NCBI GenBank assembly: GCA_963781265.1
Contig: CAWAFH010000018.1
Span: 1 to 64,000 of the forward strand
From: WHSW01 sp963781265
GTDB lineage: Bacteria; Actinomycetota; Thermoleophilia; Solirubrobacterales; 70-9
DNA: 64,000 nt
Direction: 5' to 3'
Shown here: piece by piece, positions 55,070 through 63,966 of the stretch
Layout of the letters: each line of letters opens with the position of its first letter
Numbering within the stretch: position 1 is the stretch's first letter
Translations under genes and position numbers: made by a program
The notes under the pieces: generated by a model
What the model was told of the DNA's origin: nothing
Seen by the model: only the letters and a program-made list of their open reading frames with translations
Databases searched by the model: none

Positions 55070-56725
55070 CTACTCCTTCGGGATCACGAGCTGGCCGCAG
55101 GTCGGGGTCGCCGGCGTCGCGGTCGTGATGTTGCCGGTGTCGACCACTGGGGCATCGGCGTTGTCGAGCAGGTCGATCGTGATCTGCTTCTTCGACACCG
55201 CGACCTCCGCGTAGCTGAACTGGTTCATCGCCGCGCACTGCATGCCGACGCCGTTCGGCGGTTGCGGCTTGAGGAACACGTCGTGGATCAGGGCGCCGCC
55301 CGACGGGGTCCCGAGGGTGGCGTTGATCTCGCCGGCGTACGACTCGGTCGCGACCGGGCCGGTGGTCACGTCGAGGATCCCGGAGTCCTGAACCCCGGGC
55401 CCGCCGAGCGTGTTGAAGCGCGCGTCGTTGACCAGGTTGGCGTGCACGTCGGTGGTCAGGAAGACGACGTTGTTGACCTTCGCCTGCAGGTACTGCAGCA
55501 GCGCGGTGCGCTCGGCCGCGTAGCCCTCCCAGCGGTCATAGGGCAGCGCGTAGTACTGCTGGATCGGGACCTCGTTGAAGATCACCTTGAAGGTCGCGCT
55601 CGACTTCTTGATCGCCTTCTCGAACGTCGCCAGCTGCTTGGCGCCGAGCATCGTCCGGTTCGGGTCGTTGATCGAGGCGCTGCACGCCGGCGGGGTCGGG
55701 TTGGCGAGCGGCGGCGCGATCGCGGCGAACACGTTGCGCGTGCTCTGCGGGGCGGTCGGAGCCAGGTCCGGGTTGCCGCTGCCGGCCGGGTTGTCGCAGG
55801 TCCCCTGGTAGTCCGAGGAGGCGCTGCGGAAGGAGCGCTCGTCGAGGAAGAAGACCTCGAGGTTCTTGCCCCAGCGGACGGATCGGTAGATGCCCGTCTT
55901 CGAGCTGTAGGTGATCGGGTTGTAGTCGGTGAACGCCTGGACCCCGTTCTTGTAGAGCTTCTCGCCGCTCATGTTGACGTCGCCGACCGAGAGCGGGAAC
56001 GAGTTCTCCTCGCGCGAGAAGTCGTTGACGAACTCGTGGTCGTCCCAGTGCGCGTAGTAGGCCGCTGCGCCGCGGGCCTTCATCCACGGCTTCATCGCCA
56101 GGTTGGTCTTGTAGGCCTCCCACTTCTGCTTCACCGACAGCGCGACGTCGCTGAGCCCGTACCCCGGCACCTCGGTGTCGGAGTAGATGGTGTCGCCCAT
56201 CATCACGTTGAAGTCGTTGTCCTGCTTGAGGATCCGCTTCCAGATCTCGAAGTTGTTCCAGTACGGGGTGGTCCCTCCGGGTATCGGGCGCGCGTCCTGG
56301 TCGCCGGAGAGCGCGAAGCGGATCGTCCGGTTCGACTTGGCGCCGGGCGCGGTCGTGAACGTGCCCGTGGCGCTGTGCGCGCCGCCCCTGCTGCAGAAGC
56401 GGTACTTGTACTCGGTCGCTGGATCGAGCTTCTCGACCAGCGCCTGGACCGTGAAGTCGCGGTTCTTCTTCGCCTTCACCTTTGCGACGGCCCGGTTCGC
56501 GTCGCAGCCGCCGAAGCTGCCGTTGCTCTTCACCTGCAGGTAGGTCTTCCCGCCCTTGTTCGCCTTGGCCCAGAGGATCGCCGAGTTCGAGGTGACGTCG
56601 CCGCTGGACACGCCATAGGAGAAGCCCTTCGCTCCCGCCATCGCCCCGGAGGCGCCGATCAGAGCCATAGCGCCGGCCGCAATCGTGGTCAGCAGGGCCA
56701 GGTTGAACCGCTTCCTTGCATGCAT
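55070..56725 (-). CDS. phoD: PhoD-family alkaline phosphatase/phosphodiesterase
   Basis: 551 residues from the ATG at 56725. The signal peptide is MHARKRFNLALLTTIAAGAM plus GASGAMAG. An N-terminal fibronectin-like domain follows, then a metallophosphatase core: LSGDQDARP, VMMGDTIYSD, WDDHEFVNDF, NEVPIQQYY and TTDVHANLV. PhoD enzymes release phosphate from diesters and phospholipids outside the cell with Ca and Fe. The gene runs divergently from the transglycosylase fusion with 24 bases between starts. No Pho box was recognised. Confidence 0.9.
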   Translation of the reverse strand: MHARKRFNLALLTTIAAGAMALIGASGAMAGAKGFSYGVSSGDVTSNSAILWAKANKGGKTYLQVKSNGSFGGCDANRAVAKVKAKKNRDFTVQALVEKLDPATEYKYRFCSRGGAHSATGTFTTAPGAKSNRTIRFALSGDQDARPIPGGTTPYWNNFEIWKRILKQDNDFNVMMGDTIYSDTEVPGYGLSDVALSVKQKWEAYKTNLAMKPWMKARGAAAYYAHWDDHEFVNDFSREENSFPLSVGDVNMSGEKLYKNGVQAFTDYNPITYSSKTGIYRSVRWGKNLEVFFLDERSFRSASSDYQGTCDNPAGSGNPDLAPTAPQSTRNVFAAIAPPLANPTPPACSASINDPNRTMLGAKQLATFEKAIKKSSATFKVIFNEVPIQQYYALPYDRWEGYAAERTALLQYLQAKVNNVVFLTTDVHANLVNDARFNTLGGPGVQDSGILDVTTGPVATESYAGEINATLGTPSGGALIHDVFLKPQPPNGVGMQCAAMNQFSYAEVAVSKKQITIDLLDNADAPVVDTGNITTATPATPTCGQLVIPKE

Positions 56726-56749
56726 GGCGCGCAGCCTAACATCGGCTCG

Positions 56750-58255
56750 GTGGACGACAAAGCGCGTGGCAGGGGGATGTTCGCTCGCGCCGTGGCCGGC
56801 GTCGCGCTGCTGGTCGCGGCCGCGGCGGGCGTCGCGGCGATCGCGCTCGCGCTCGGGCTCGGCGACCGCGAGCCGCTCGAGCTCGAGGTCGCGCGGGTCA
56901 CCCGCGGGGCGATCGCGGCCTCGAAGCCGGGTTCGGACCCGCTCGCCTTCAAGGCGGCCCGCAGCGACGACTTCGAGCAGCGGGCGGCGACCGGCCTCTC
57001 GCACGTGATCTACGAGATGAGCCCGGGTGGGGTCGTCGCCTCTGCCGAGCGCACCGCGGCCTATCGCGCCGAGATCGAGGCGGCCGCCGAGCGCCACGGC
57101 GTCGACCCCGACACGCTCGAGTCCGTGATCTTCCTCGAGAGCGCCGGGCGCCCGGATGCGATCGCGGGCCCGACCCCGGAATCGGCCTCCGGGCTGGCGC
57201 AGATCATCCCGTCGACCGCGACCGACCTGCTCGGGATGTCGGTCGACCTCGAGCGCAGCATCGCGCTCACCAAGGCGATCTCGCGCTCCGACTCGCCGGG
57301 CGAGACCGACCGACTGCAGGCCGAGCGCGCCAAGGTCGACCAACGCTTCAACCCCGACGCGGCGATCGAGGGCGCCGCGCGCTACCTCGAGATCGCCGGG
57401 GAGCGCTTCGGCGATCCCGAGCTCGCGGTGGTCTCCTACCACATGGGGATCGGCAACCTGGAGACCGTTCTGCGCGCTTACGCGGGCGCCGACGACTCGG
57501 TGCCGATCGGCGAGCTTGTCGCTGACGAGGCACTCACCTACGCGCGGGTCTACTTCGACTCCGGGCCGCGGGCTCATCGCGAGGCGTGGGAGATGCTGAC
57601 CGGGTTCGGCGACGAGTCCGCGGACTACCTGTGGAAGGTGCTCGCCTCCGAGCGAGTGCTCGAGCTGGCCCGCAAGGACCCCGACCGGCTCGCCGACACC
57701 GCCGAGCTGGCCACGAACAAGGCGACGCTCGAGGAGGTGTTTCACCCGGAGAGCGAGACGCCGGTGTTCGACGACCCGGGGGCGATCGACGACGCGACCG
57801 AGTCGGGCGAGCTGCTGCCGCTGCCCGACGATCCGGCGCTCGGCTGGGAGCCCGACCCCGACATCGGCGAGTTCGCTGACGAGCTCGACCAGTCGCCGAC
57901 CCTCTACCGCGCGCTGCGCCCCGAGGCGCTCGCGACGCTCACCTACATGGCCGCTAGCGTCCGTGAGCTGAGCGGCGCGGCGACGCCGCTACAGGTGACC
58001 AGCGCGGTCCGCGACCGCGAGTACCAGGACCTGCTCGTGCGGTCGAACCCGCAGGCGACCGAGGAGTACTCGCTGCACACGACCGGCTGGTCGTTCGACA
58101 TCCGCCGGGACTACGAGTCCAAGAAGCAGGCCCAGGCGTTCCAGTACGTGCTCGACCGACTGCGGGCGCTCGCGGTGATCGACTATGCGGTCGAGCCGGG
58201 AGCGATCCACATCACCGTCTCCGAGCTCGGCGGGGAGTTGCTCGCCGCGGGCTAG
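56750..58255 (+). CDS. Lytic transglycosylase (SLT) fused to a DUF5715-like/D,D-peptidase-like domain
   Basis: 501 residues from GTG 56750; ATG 56777 is an alternative with AGGGGG directly abutting. An N-terminal membrane anchor is followed by an SLT domain: the catalytic Glu in VIFLESAGRPDAIAGPTPESASGLAQI and the VVSYHMGIGNLE motif. The C-terminal part contains VTSAVRDREYQDLL and SLHTTGWSFDI, the pattern of VanY/M15-like peptidases and DUF5715. The protein would cut glycan strands and perhaps peptides of the wall outside the cell. Confidence 0.82.
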   Translation: MDDKARGRGMFARAVAGVALLVAAAAGVAAIALALGLGDREPLELEVARVTRGAIAASKPGSDPLAFKAARSDDFEQRAATGLSHVIYEMSPGGVVASAERTAAYRAEIEAAAERHGVDPDTLESVIFLESAGRPDAIAGPTPESASGLAQIIPSTATDLLGMSVDLERSIALTKAISRSDSPGETDRLQAERAKVDQRFNPDAAIEGAARYLEIAGERFGDPELAVVSYHMGIGNLETVLRAYAGADDSVPIGELVADEALTYARVYFDSGPRAHREAWEMLTGFGDESADYLWKVLASERVLELARKDPDRLADTAELATNKATLEEVFHPESETPVFDDPGAIDDATESGELLPLPDDPALGWEPDPDIGEFADELDQSPTLYRALRPEALATLTYMAASVRELSGAATPLQVTSAVRDREYQDLLVRSNPQATEEYSLHTTGWSFDIRRDYESKKQAQAFQYVLDRLRALAVIDYAVEPGAIHITVSELGGELLAAG

Positions 58256-58264
58256 GACGGCCGG

Positions 58265-58561
58265 CTAGGGGCTCTCGGAGGGCCCGCCGGGCTTGCGCAT
58301 CCGCCAGGCGGCCACTCCCGCGGCGAGCCCGGCACCGGCGACCAGGACCACGACGACCACCGGAAAGCCGGAGTCGGAGGAGTCGGAATCGGTAGGGCTG
58401 GTCTCGGTCTGCGACCCGTTGCCCGACCCGGGGAGGTCGAGGTTGTACTCCTGCCCGGCGGGCGGGTCATCTGCCGCCGCGAGCGCCGGTGCGGCGCCGA
58501 TCGCGAGCGCGCAGACGAGCGCCAGCAGCAAGCCGGTCGTTCGTCTCGCCATCGTCTTCAT
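58265..58561 (-). CDS. Small secreted protein with C-terminal membrane anchor
   Basis: 98 residues: signal peptide (LLLALVCALAIGAAPALAA), a Ser/Asp/Pro-rich linker of about 30 residues, then one transmembrane helix (VVVVVLVAGAGLAAGVAAW) and a short basic tail (RMRKPGG). There is no LPxTG motif. It converges on the transglycosylase gene with nine bases between stops. Architecture resembles the repeat protein at 45281. Function unknown. Confidence 0.65.
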   Translation of the reverse strand: MKTMARRTTGLLLALVCALAIGAAPALAAADDPPAGQEYNLDLPGSGNGSQTETSPTDSDSSDSGFPVVVVVLVAGAGLAAGVAAWRMRKPGGPSESP

Positions 58562-58574
58562 CGAAGTACCTACC

Positions 58575-59651
58575 TCAAACCTTGATCGTGATCACGTCGC
58601 CGTCGGCCACTTCGTAGCTGCGCCCCTCCGTTCGCAGCAGACCACGGTCGCGGGCAGGAGCGTACCCACCTGAGTCGACGAGGTCCTTCCAGCCCACCAC
58701 CTCGGCGCGGACGAACGCGTCCTGGATCTCCGTGTGGATCTCGCCCGCGGCCTCCCAAGCGCTGGCCCCCCGCCGTAGAGCGTGAGAGACGGCCTCCTTG
58801 CCCTCGCCCGCGGTGAAGAAGACGTTCAGCTGGAGCAGCTCGAACGCTGCTCCGATCAGCCGCGAGAGCCCCGACTCGGAGATCCCCAGCTCGGAGCGCA
58901 TCTCGGCCGCCTCCTGTTCGTCGCCGAGCTCGCCGAGCTCGACCTCGATCCGGGCGGAGATCGGGACCGCGAGCGCCCCGGCGCCGTGCGCGTGCGCTGC
59001 CACCGCCTCGGGGACCTCCTCGATCCCCTCATCGACGTTGGCGACGTAGAGGATCGGCTTGGAGGTGAGCGCGAAGAGCCGTCGTGGGGCCGCGGCGGCG
59101 GCGTCCGGCACCGGGACCTCACGCACGGGCGTCCCGGCGCCGAGCGCGTCGATGACCTGCTCGAGCCACGCCTGCTCGGCGACCGCCTCCTTGTCGCCCG
59201 AGCGGGCCTGCTTGATCACCCGCTCGAGCCGGCGCTCGGCCTGCTCGAGGTCGGCAGCCAGCAGCTCGGTCTCGATCAGGTCGATGTCCGCACCGGGGTC
59301 GACGCGCCCCTCTGGGTGAGGGACGCCACCGCTGCCGTGACAGCGGACCACGTGACAGATCGCGTCGGTCTCGCGGATCGCCGCCAGGAACTGGTTGCCC
59401 AGCCCCTCGCCCTGGGCGGCTCCGGGGACCAGCCCGGCGATGTCGTGAAACTCGATCGTCTCGTAGACGACCTCGCTGGAGCCGACCGTGTCGGCGACCC
59501 GGTCGAGCCGCTCGTCGGGGACGCCCACCACGGCGACGTTGGGGTTGATCGTCGTGAACGCGTAGTCCCCGGTCTCGGCGCCGGCGCGGGTGAGCGCGTT
59601 GAAGAGCGTCGACTTGCCCGCGTTCGGGAGGCCGACGATGCCGATCTTCAC
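58575..59651 (-). CDS. ychF: YchF/OLA1-type GTP-dependent nucleic acid-binding ATPase
   Basis: 358 residues from GTG 59651, whose GTGA overlaps the PAP2 stop. The nucleotide site is KIGIVGLPNAGKSTLFNALT; switch II is FHDIAGLVPGA. NVDE, in place of the usual NKxD, explains the ATP preference of the family, and the C-terminal TGS domain ends VITIKV. It binds ribosomes and acts in stress response. It is the last gene of the phospholipid operon. Confidence 0.95.
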   Translation of the reverse strand: MKIGIVGLPNAGKSTLFNALTRAGAETGDYAFTTINPNVAVVGVPDERLDRVADTVGSSEVVYETIEFHDIAGLVPGAAQGEGLGNQFLAAIRETDAICHVVRCHGSGGVPHPEGRVDPGADIDLIETELLAADLEQAERRLERVIKQARSGDKEAVAEQAWLEQVIDALGAGTPVREVPVPDAAAAAPRRLFALTSKPILYVANVDEGIEEVPEAVAAHAHGAGALAVPISARIEVELGELGDEQEAAEMRSELGISESGLSRLIGAAFELLQLNVFFTAGEGKEAVSHALRRGASAWEAAGEIHTEIQDAFVRAEVVGWKDLVDSGGYAPARDRGLLRTEGRSYEVADGDVITIKV

Positions 59652-60364
59652 GCTGCTTCGTGGCCGGGCTCGCCGACCGCGACGGCGCCGCCGTTGCCGG
59701 GCGCTCGCTCGGTCGCCTGGGCGCGCTCGTTCGCGTCGACCGCGAGCTCGAACAGGCGCTCCTCGGCGTGGCGCGCCCCGAGGCCGGGGATCAGCGACCC
59801 GAGGCAGAGGCCGAGCATGGCGCCGCCAAGGACATCGGACGGGTAGTGCATGCCGAGGTAGGGGCGTCCGACGCAGATCGCCGCCGCGAGGCCGAACAGG
59901 TACGGCCGCGCGCGCGGCTGGACACGCCCGAGCGCGGTCGCGGCGGTCACCGACGAGGTCGCGTGCGCCGAGGGGAACGAGAGCTTGGTCGGCGCCTTCG
60001 CCAGCGGCGGGTGGTCCTCGATCAGCGGGCGCCGGCGCCCGAACGCGAGCTTGACCGCAAGGTTGACGCCCACGGCGGCGGGCCCGCTCGCGCCCGCGGC
60101 GAGCCACTGGCCGCCGCGCCCCGGCTCGACCGAGGCGCCGAGCGCGCCGATCCCGGCCCAGATCGCCCCGTACTCGCCGGCGAGGCCGAGCGCCCTCGCG
60201 ACCGTCTCGACCGGCTCCGTGTGGCCGCGGGTGCGCAGGAAGCGCAGCGCGGCCTGGTCGGCATCGCCGAGGGCGGCCAGCACCGGGTGGCGCCGCGAGA
60301 TCCGGCGGCCGGGCAGCAGGGCGTGGAGGCGTGCGCGCCGGGTCGGCTGGGGTCGCTTCAGCAT
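59648..60364 (-). CDS. PAP2-family phosphatase
   Basis: 238 residues from the ATG at 60364. The three PAP2 motifs are intact: KLAFGRRRPL, PSAHATSS and GRPYLGMHYPSDVLGG. Membrane segments surround them, so the active site is outside. It removes phosphate from phosphatidate, undecaprenyl pyrophosphate or a related lipid. The gene follows a cardiolipin synthase-like gene by 19 bases. Confidence 0.9.
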   Translation of the reverse strand: MLKRPQPTRRARLHALLPGRRISRRHPVLAALGDADQAALRFLRTRGHTEPVETVARALGLAGEYGAIWAGIGALGASVEPGRGGQWLAAGASGPAAVGVNLAVKLAFGRRRPLIEDHPPLAKAPTKLSFPSAHATSSVTAATALGRVQPRARPYLFGLAAAICVGRPYLGMHYPSDVLGGAMLGLCLGSLIPGLGARHAEERLFELAVDANERAQATERAPGNGGAVAVGEPGHEAA

Positions 60365-60383
60365 CCGCCGCAGGATAGGGCGG

Positions 60384-61736
60384 TCAGAGCTCGCGGCGAA
60401 GGACCGTGGTGGCGAGCTCGCCGGCCCGCTGGCGCACCGATCGGTCCCCCCAGCGCCCGGGCTCGATCTCGTCCGACTCCGAGACGTCGGCCTCGAACGC
60501 ATCGTGCAGGCGCGCGGCGAACGCGCGGTCCCAGATGCAGAGGGCGACCTCGTCGTGAAGCTGGAACGAGCGGTTGTCGAAGTTGACGGTTCCGACCGAC
60601 GACCAGGCGCCGTCGACGCAGAGGCTCTTCGCGTGCAGCATCGTCGGCTGGTACTCGAACAGGCGCACCCCGGCCGCGAGCAGCTGCTCGTAGGCGGCGC
60701 GGCCGGCGACTCGCACGAACCCCTTGTCGATGTGAGGACCCGGGACGACGACGCGGACGTCGACGCCGCGGTCGGCGGCGGCGCAGAGCGCGTCGGTGAA
60801 CGCCGGCCTGGGAACGAAGTAAGCGGCGGTCAGCTCGATCGTCTCGCGGGCGGAGGCGATCGCGAGGTAGTAGAGCGCCTCGGCGTTGGTGTCACCGACC
60901 TTGGCGGAGGAGCGGACCAGCTGCATCTTGCCGCCGCCGTCGACCGGGTCGAGGTCGGGCAGGTAGTCCTCGCCCGCGAGAACCTCGCCGCTGCCTTCGA
61001 GCCAGTTCTCGGCGAAGGTCCCCTGGAGCCCGCGGACGACCGGGCCGCGAACCCGAACGTGGGTGTCGCGCCAGTGGTCCGGCCCGTCGGCGTCCCCCAT
61101 CCACTCGGCGGCGATCCCCACCCCGCCGGTCATCCCGACCTTGCCATCGGCGACGAGGACGCGGCGGTGGGTGCGGTTCGCGATCCGCTTGATCGCGTAC
61201 GGCTTCGGAGGGCGGAAGATCAGCACATTGGCGCCCGCGTCGCGCATCTCGCGGATCAGGCGGCGCTCCATCTGGACGGAGCCGAGCGCGTCCAGGATCA
61301 CATTGCAGCGCACGCCCTCGCGCGCCTTGGCGCTGATCGCCTCGGCCACCTGGTCGGCGATCTCGCCGCGCCAGTAGACGTAGGTCTGCACGGTCAGGGT
61401 CCGCTCGGCCGATCTCAGGGTCTCGAGGAAGACGGGGAAGATCCGGTCGCCGTTGATCAGCAGCTCGGCGTCGTTGCCGGTCGTGATCGGCGCGCCGGTC
61501 AGCGCTTCGGCGGCGCGCAGGAACTCGGGCGAGTCGACCTCGAGCTCGGTGGCGATCTCGTAGCCGAACGCGCCCTCGCGGCGGTGGCGGAGGCTGTCGG
61601 CCGCGTACCAGCCGAGGGCCGTTCCCCCGGCGACCCCGAGCGGCCAGTACTTGCGCACGCCGCGCCGCCAGCGCGGCTCGGGGCGGTGGAGCTTGGGCGG
61701 GGTGAGCACGAGCCCGCGCGGGTCGAGCCGGGTCAT
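60384..61736 (-). CDS. Cardiolipin synthase-like phospholipase D-family protein
   Basis: 450 residues with one N-terminal hydrophobic segment (YWPLGVAGGTALGWY). There are two PLD half-sites: THRRVLVADGKVGMTGG, where the first HKD reads H-x-R-x4-D, and LHAKSLCVDGAWSSVGTVNFDNRS, a normal HAK. The enzyme would join or exchange phosphatidyl groups. The start ATG overlaps the DAG kinase stop by four bases. The altered first motif may change or reduce activity. Confidence 0.88.
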   Translation of the reverse strand: MTRLDPRGLVLTPPKLHRPEPRWRRGVRKYWPLGVAGGTALGWYAADSLRHRREGAFGYEIATELEVDSPEFLRAAEALTGAPITTGNDAELLINGDRIFPVFLETLRSAERTLTVQTYVYWRGEIADQVAEAISAKAREGVRCNVILDALGSVQMERRLIREMRDAGANVLIFRPPKPYAIKRIANRTHRRVLVADGKVGMTGGVGIAAEWMGDADGPDHWRDTHVRVRGPVVRGLQGTFAENWLEGSGEVLAGEDYLPDLDPVDGGGKMQLVRSSAKVGDTNAEALYYLAIASARETIELTAAYFVPRPAFTDALCAAADRGVDVRVVVPGPHIDKGFVRVAGRAAYEQLLAAGVRLFEYQPTMLHAKSLCVDGAWSSVGTVNFDNRSFQLHDEVALCIWDRAFAARLHDAFEADVSESDEIEPGRWGDRSVRQRAGELATTVLRREL

Positions 61737-62566
61737 CGGGTGACGACCTCGAAGGCGCCCGGCTCGGCGACGAACGAGAGTCGTGCCTCGTGGACGAGCT
61801 CACCGTCGACGTTGAACCCGGACTCCGGGTCGGTCTCGACCTCGATCCGCGTGCCCGCGCCAGTGATCACGCCCGGTTGGCCCTCGACCTCGCCGGCGCG
61901 CAGCCCGTAGCCGTGGCGAACCAGCCGCACCCGCGACCCCGCCTCGATCACGACCAGGTCGAGCTCGCCGTCGGCCGGGTCGGCGTCGACCTCCGCGCCG
62001 CCGCCGAACGCGCCGGTGAGCGCGACGATCACCTGCCATGCGCGGCCCTCGAAGACGCGCGCGCCGTCGACGCTGACCGTCGCCGGAACGGGGTGGGCGA
62101 AGAGCCCGGCGCGCAGCGCGCCGACGGTGTAGGCGAGCGGGCCGAGCGCCGCCTTGAGGCCGTGCGCCTTGCGCGCCGCGATCGGCGAGAGCCCGGCGCT
62201 GGCCGCGTTGACGAACGGCCTCTCGCCGACCCGGCCCAGGTCGAGCCGCTCGGTGTGCTCGCCGGTCGCCGCAACCTCGACCGCGGCCGCGGTGTCGTCG
62301 GGCAGCTCGAGCGCGCGGGCGAAGTCGTTCGCGGTGCCGACCGGGACGACCCCGAGCGGGACCCGGGCGCTGGCGGCGGCCGCTGCGGCGCAGCCGACCG
62401 AGCCGTCGCCGCCGGCGACGACGATCCGCAGCGGCCGCGCGGCCGCAGCGTCGTCGGCGCGGTCGAGGTCGAAGCGGGTCACCTCGAGGCCGCGCTCACG
62501 CAGCATGCGCTCGACCTCCCCCGCCTCGCCCGACCCGGAGCCCGGGTTGGCGAGCAGCGCGATCAC
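61733..62566 (-). CDS. Diacylglycerol kinase family lipid kinase
   Basis: 277 residues starting MIALLANPGSGSGEAG. The nucleotide-binding motif is RIVVAGGDGSVG, followed by VPVGTANDFARAL. It phosphorylates diacylglycerol or a related lipid in the cytoplasm. It is preceded by a small membrane protein seven bases upstream and coupled to the phospholipase D-like gene. This operon recycles phospholipid heads. Confidence 0.92.
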   Translation of the reverse strand: MIALLANPGSGSGEAGEVERMLRERGLEVTRFDLDRADDAAAARPLRIVVAGGDGSVGCAAAAAASARVPLGVVPVGTANDFARALELPDDTAAAVEVAATGEHTERLDLGRVGERPFVNAASAGLSPIAARKAHGLKAALGPLAYTVGALRAGLFAHPVPATVSVDGARVFEGRAWQVIVALTGAFGGGAEVDADPADGELDLVVIEAGSRVRLVRHGYGLRAGEVEGQPGVITGAGTRIEVETDPESGFNVDGELVHEARLSFVAEPGAFEVVTR

Positions 62567-62572
62567 AGCTAA

Positions 62573-62815
62573 CTAGCCTGGCAGCTTCGAGCGGCCCTCG
62601 CGGCCCTTCGACGCGCTGCGATTGGCGGCCTTGCGCGAGGTCGAGAACGGCTTCTCGGCGAGCTCACCGACCTTCCCGGGGAGCGTGCCGGCGGCGTCCT
62701 GACCCGTGCCAAGCGTCTTGTCGACGCCCTTCTGCGGCCACCACGACGCGCGGGGCAACAGGAACGCGAGCACCGCGAGGATGATGCAGACGGCGACGAT
62801 TACGGCGATGGTCAC
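62573..62815 (-). CDS. Small membrane protein, first gene of the phospholipid operon
   Basis: 80 residues with one N-terminal transmembrane helix (AVIVAVCIILAVLAFLLP) and a basic Gly/Ser/Lys tail in the cytoplasm. A ribosome site AAGGAGA precedes ATG 62815. It may be a small regulator or scaffold of the following enzymes. No family recognised. Confidence 0.7.
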   Translation of the reverse strand: MTIAVIVAVCIILAVLAFLLPRASWWPQKGVDKTLGTGQDAAGTLPGKVGELAEKPFSTSRKAANRSASKGREGRSKLPG

Positions 62816-62898
62816 TGGAGGGTCTCCTTCCCTGGCTACCGATGCCCACCGTCTCTACCCCGCGGCATCGGCGCGGAAACCGGGCAGAATGGCGCCCC

Positions 62899-63966
62899 GT
62901 GGAGACGGCCGAATACGAGCGCCGCTTTCGGCGCGCCGGGCTGCCGCTGTTCGTCGAGGGCTTCTCGGCCTCGACGGACGTCTTCAACCGGGCGGCCCCG
63001 CTGCTCGGCCTCGTCTTCGTGGGCGAGCTGCTCGGCGCCGGCAAGCTCGACTGGAGCTGGTGGCAGAACCTGCTCGCGATCGCCGGCGCCCTGGCCCTCA
63101 TGCTCGCCGCGGTCGCGATCATCAACGTCCTCCGGGGCCGCCCGGCGCGGGCGGTCCCCAACCGCCTGGGCAAGACCGAGCTCGCCGCGTTCGTGATCCT
63201 GCCGGCGCTGCTCCCCCTGATCTTCGGCGGCCAACTCGGCAGCGCGGCGGCGACGGTCGCCGCCAACCTCCTCCTGCTGATCCTGATCTACGCGGTCTTC
63301 GTCTACGGCCTGCTGGCGATCCTGCGCTGGGTGTTCAGCCGGCTGGCCGGCCAGCTGCGCTCGTCGCTCGGCCTGCTCGCGAAGGCGGTCCCGCTGCTCG
63401 CGATCTTCGCCCTGCTCTCGTTCACGACCGAGGAGATGTGGGACATGTTCGGGAAGATGGCCACGTTCGACTACGTGGTCGTGATCGGCCTGTTCGTCGT
63501 CCTCGGGTCCGCCTTCCTGCTGGTGCGCGTCCCGCGCGAGGCGCGCAAGCTCGAGCTCGAGGTCGGCGAAGGACCGCCGCTGAGCCACGCGCAGCGGGTC
63601 AACGTCGGCCTGGTGCTGTTCGTCAGCCAGGCGACCCAGGTGCTGATCGTCAGCATCACGGTCGGCCTCTTCTTCGTCGTCTTCGGCCTGTTCGCGGTCG
63701 ACACGGACCTGCGGATCGAGTGGATGGACTTCCCGGGCGACACGCTGGTCAGCTTCTCCCTCGGCGGCCAGGACTTCCAGCTCACGGTCGAGCTGCTCCG
63801 CGTCGCCGGCGGGCTCGCCGCGTTCTCGGGCTTTTACTTCGCGGTCGCGATGCTGACCGACTCGACCTACCGCGAGGAGTTCCTGACCGAGCTCACCGAC
63901 GAGATGAGGACGAGCTTCCGCGACCGGCGCGAGTACCTGCGGCTGCGAGGCTCGGCGGGCGCATGA
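62899..63966 (+). CDS. Multipass membrane protein of unknown function
   Basis: 355 residues from GTG 62899 with about seven membrane segments in three groups. Notable conserved-looking parts are SFTTEEMWDMFGKM in a loop and a highly charged C-terminus (EMRTSFRDRREYLRLRG). It is divergent from the operon above. The stop overlaps the start of the next gene (ATGA), so they are co-transcribed. Function unknown. Confidence 0.75.
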   Translation: METAEYERRFRRAGLPLFVEGFSASTDVFNRAAPLLGLVFVGELLGAGKLDWSWWQNLLAIAGALALMLAAVAIINVLRGRPARAVPNRLGKTELAAFVILPALLPLIFGGQLGSAAATVAANLLLLILIYAVFVYGLLAILRWVFSRLAGQLRSSLGLLAKAVPLLAIFALLSFTTEEMWDMFGKMATFDYVVVIGLFVVLGSAFLLVRVPREARKLELEVGEGPPLSHAQRVNVGLVLFVSQATQVLIVSITVGLFFVVFGLFAVDTDLRIEWMDFPGDTLVSFSLGGQDFQLTVELLRVAGGLAAFSGFYFAVAMLTDSTYREEFLTELTDEMRTSFRDRREYLRLRGSAGA

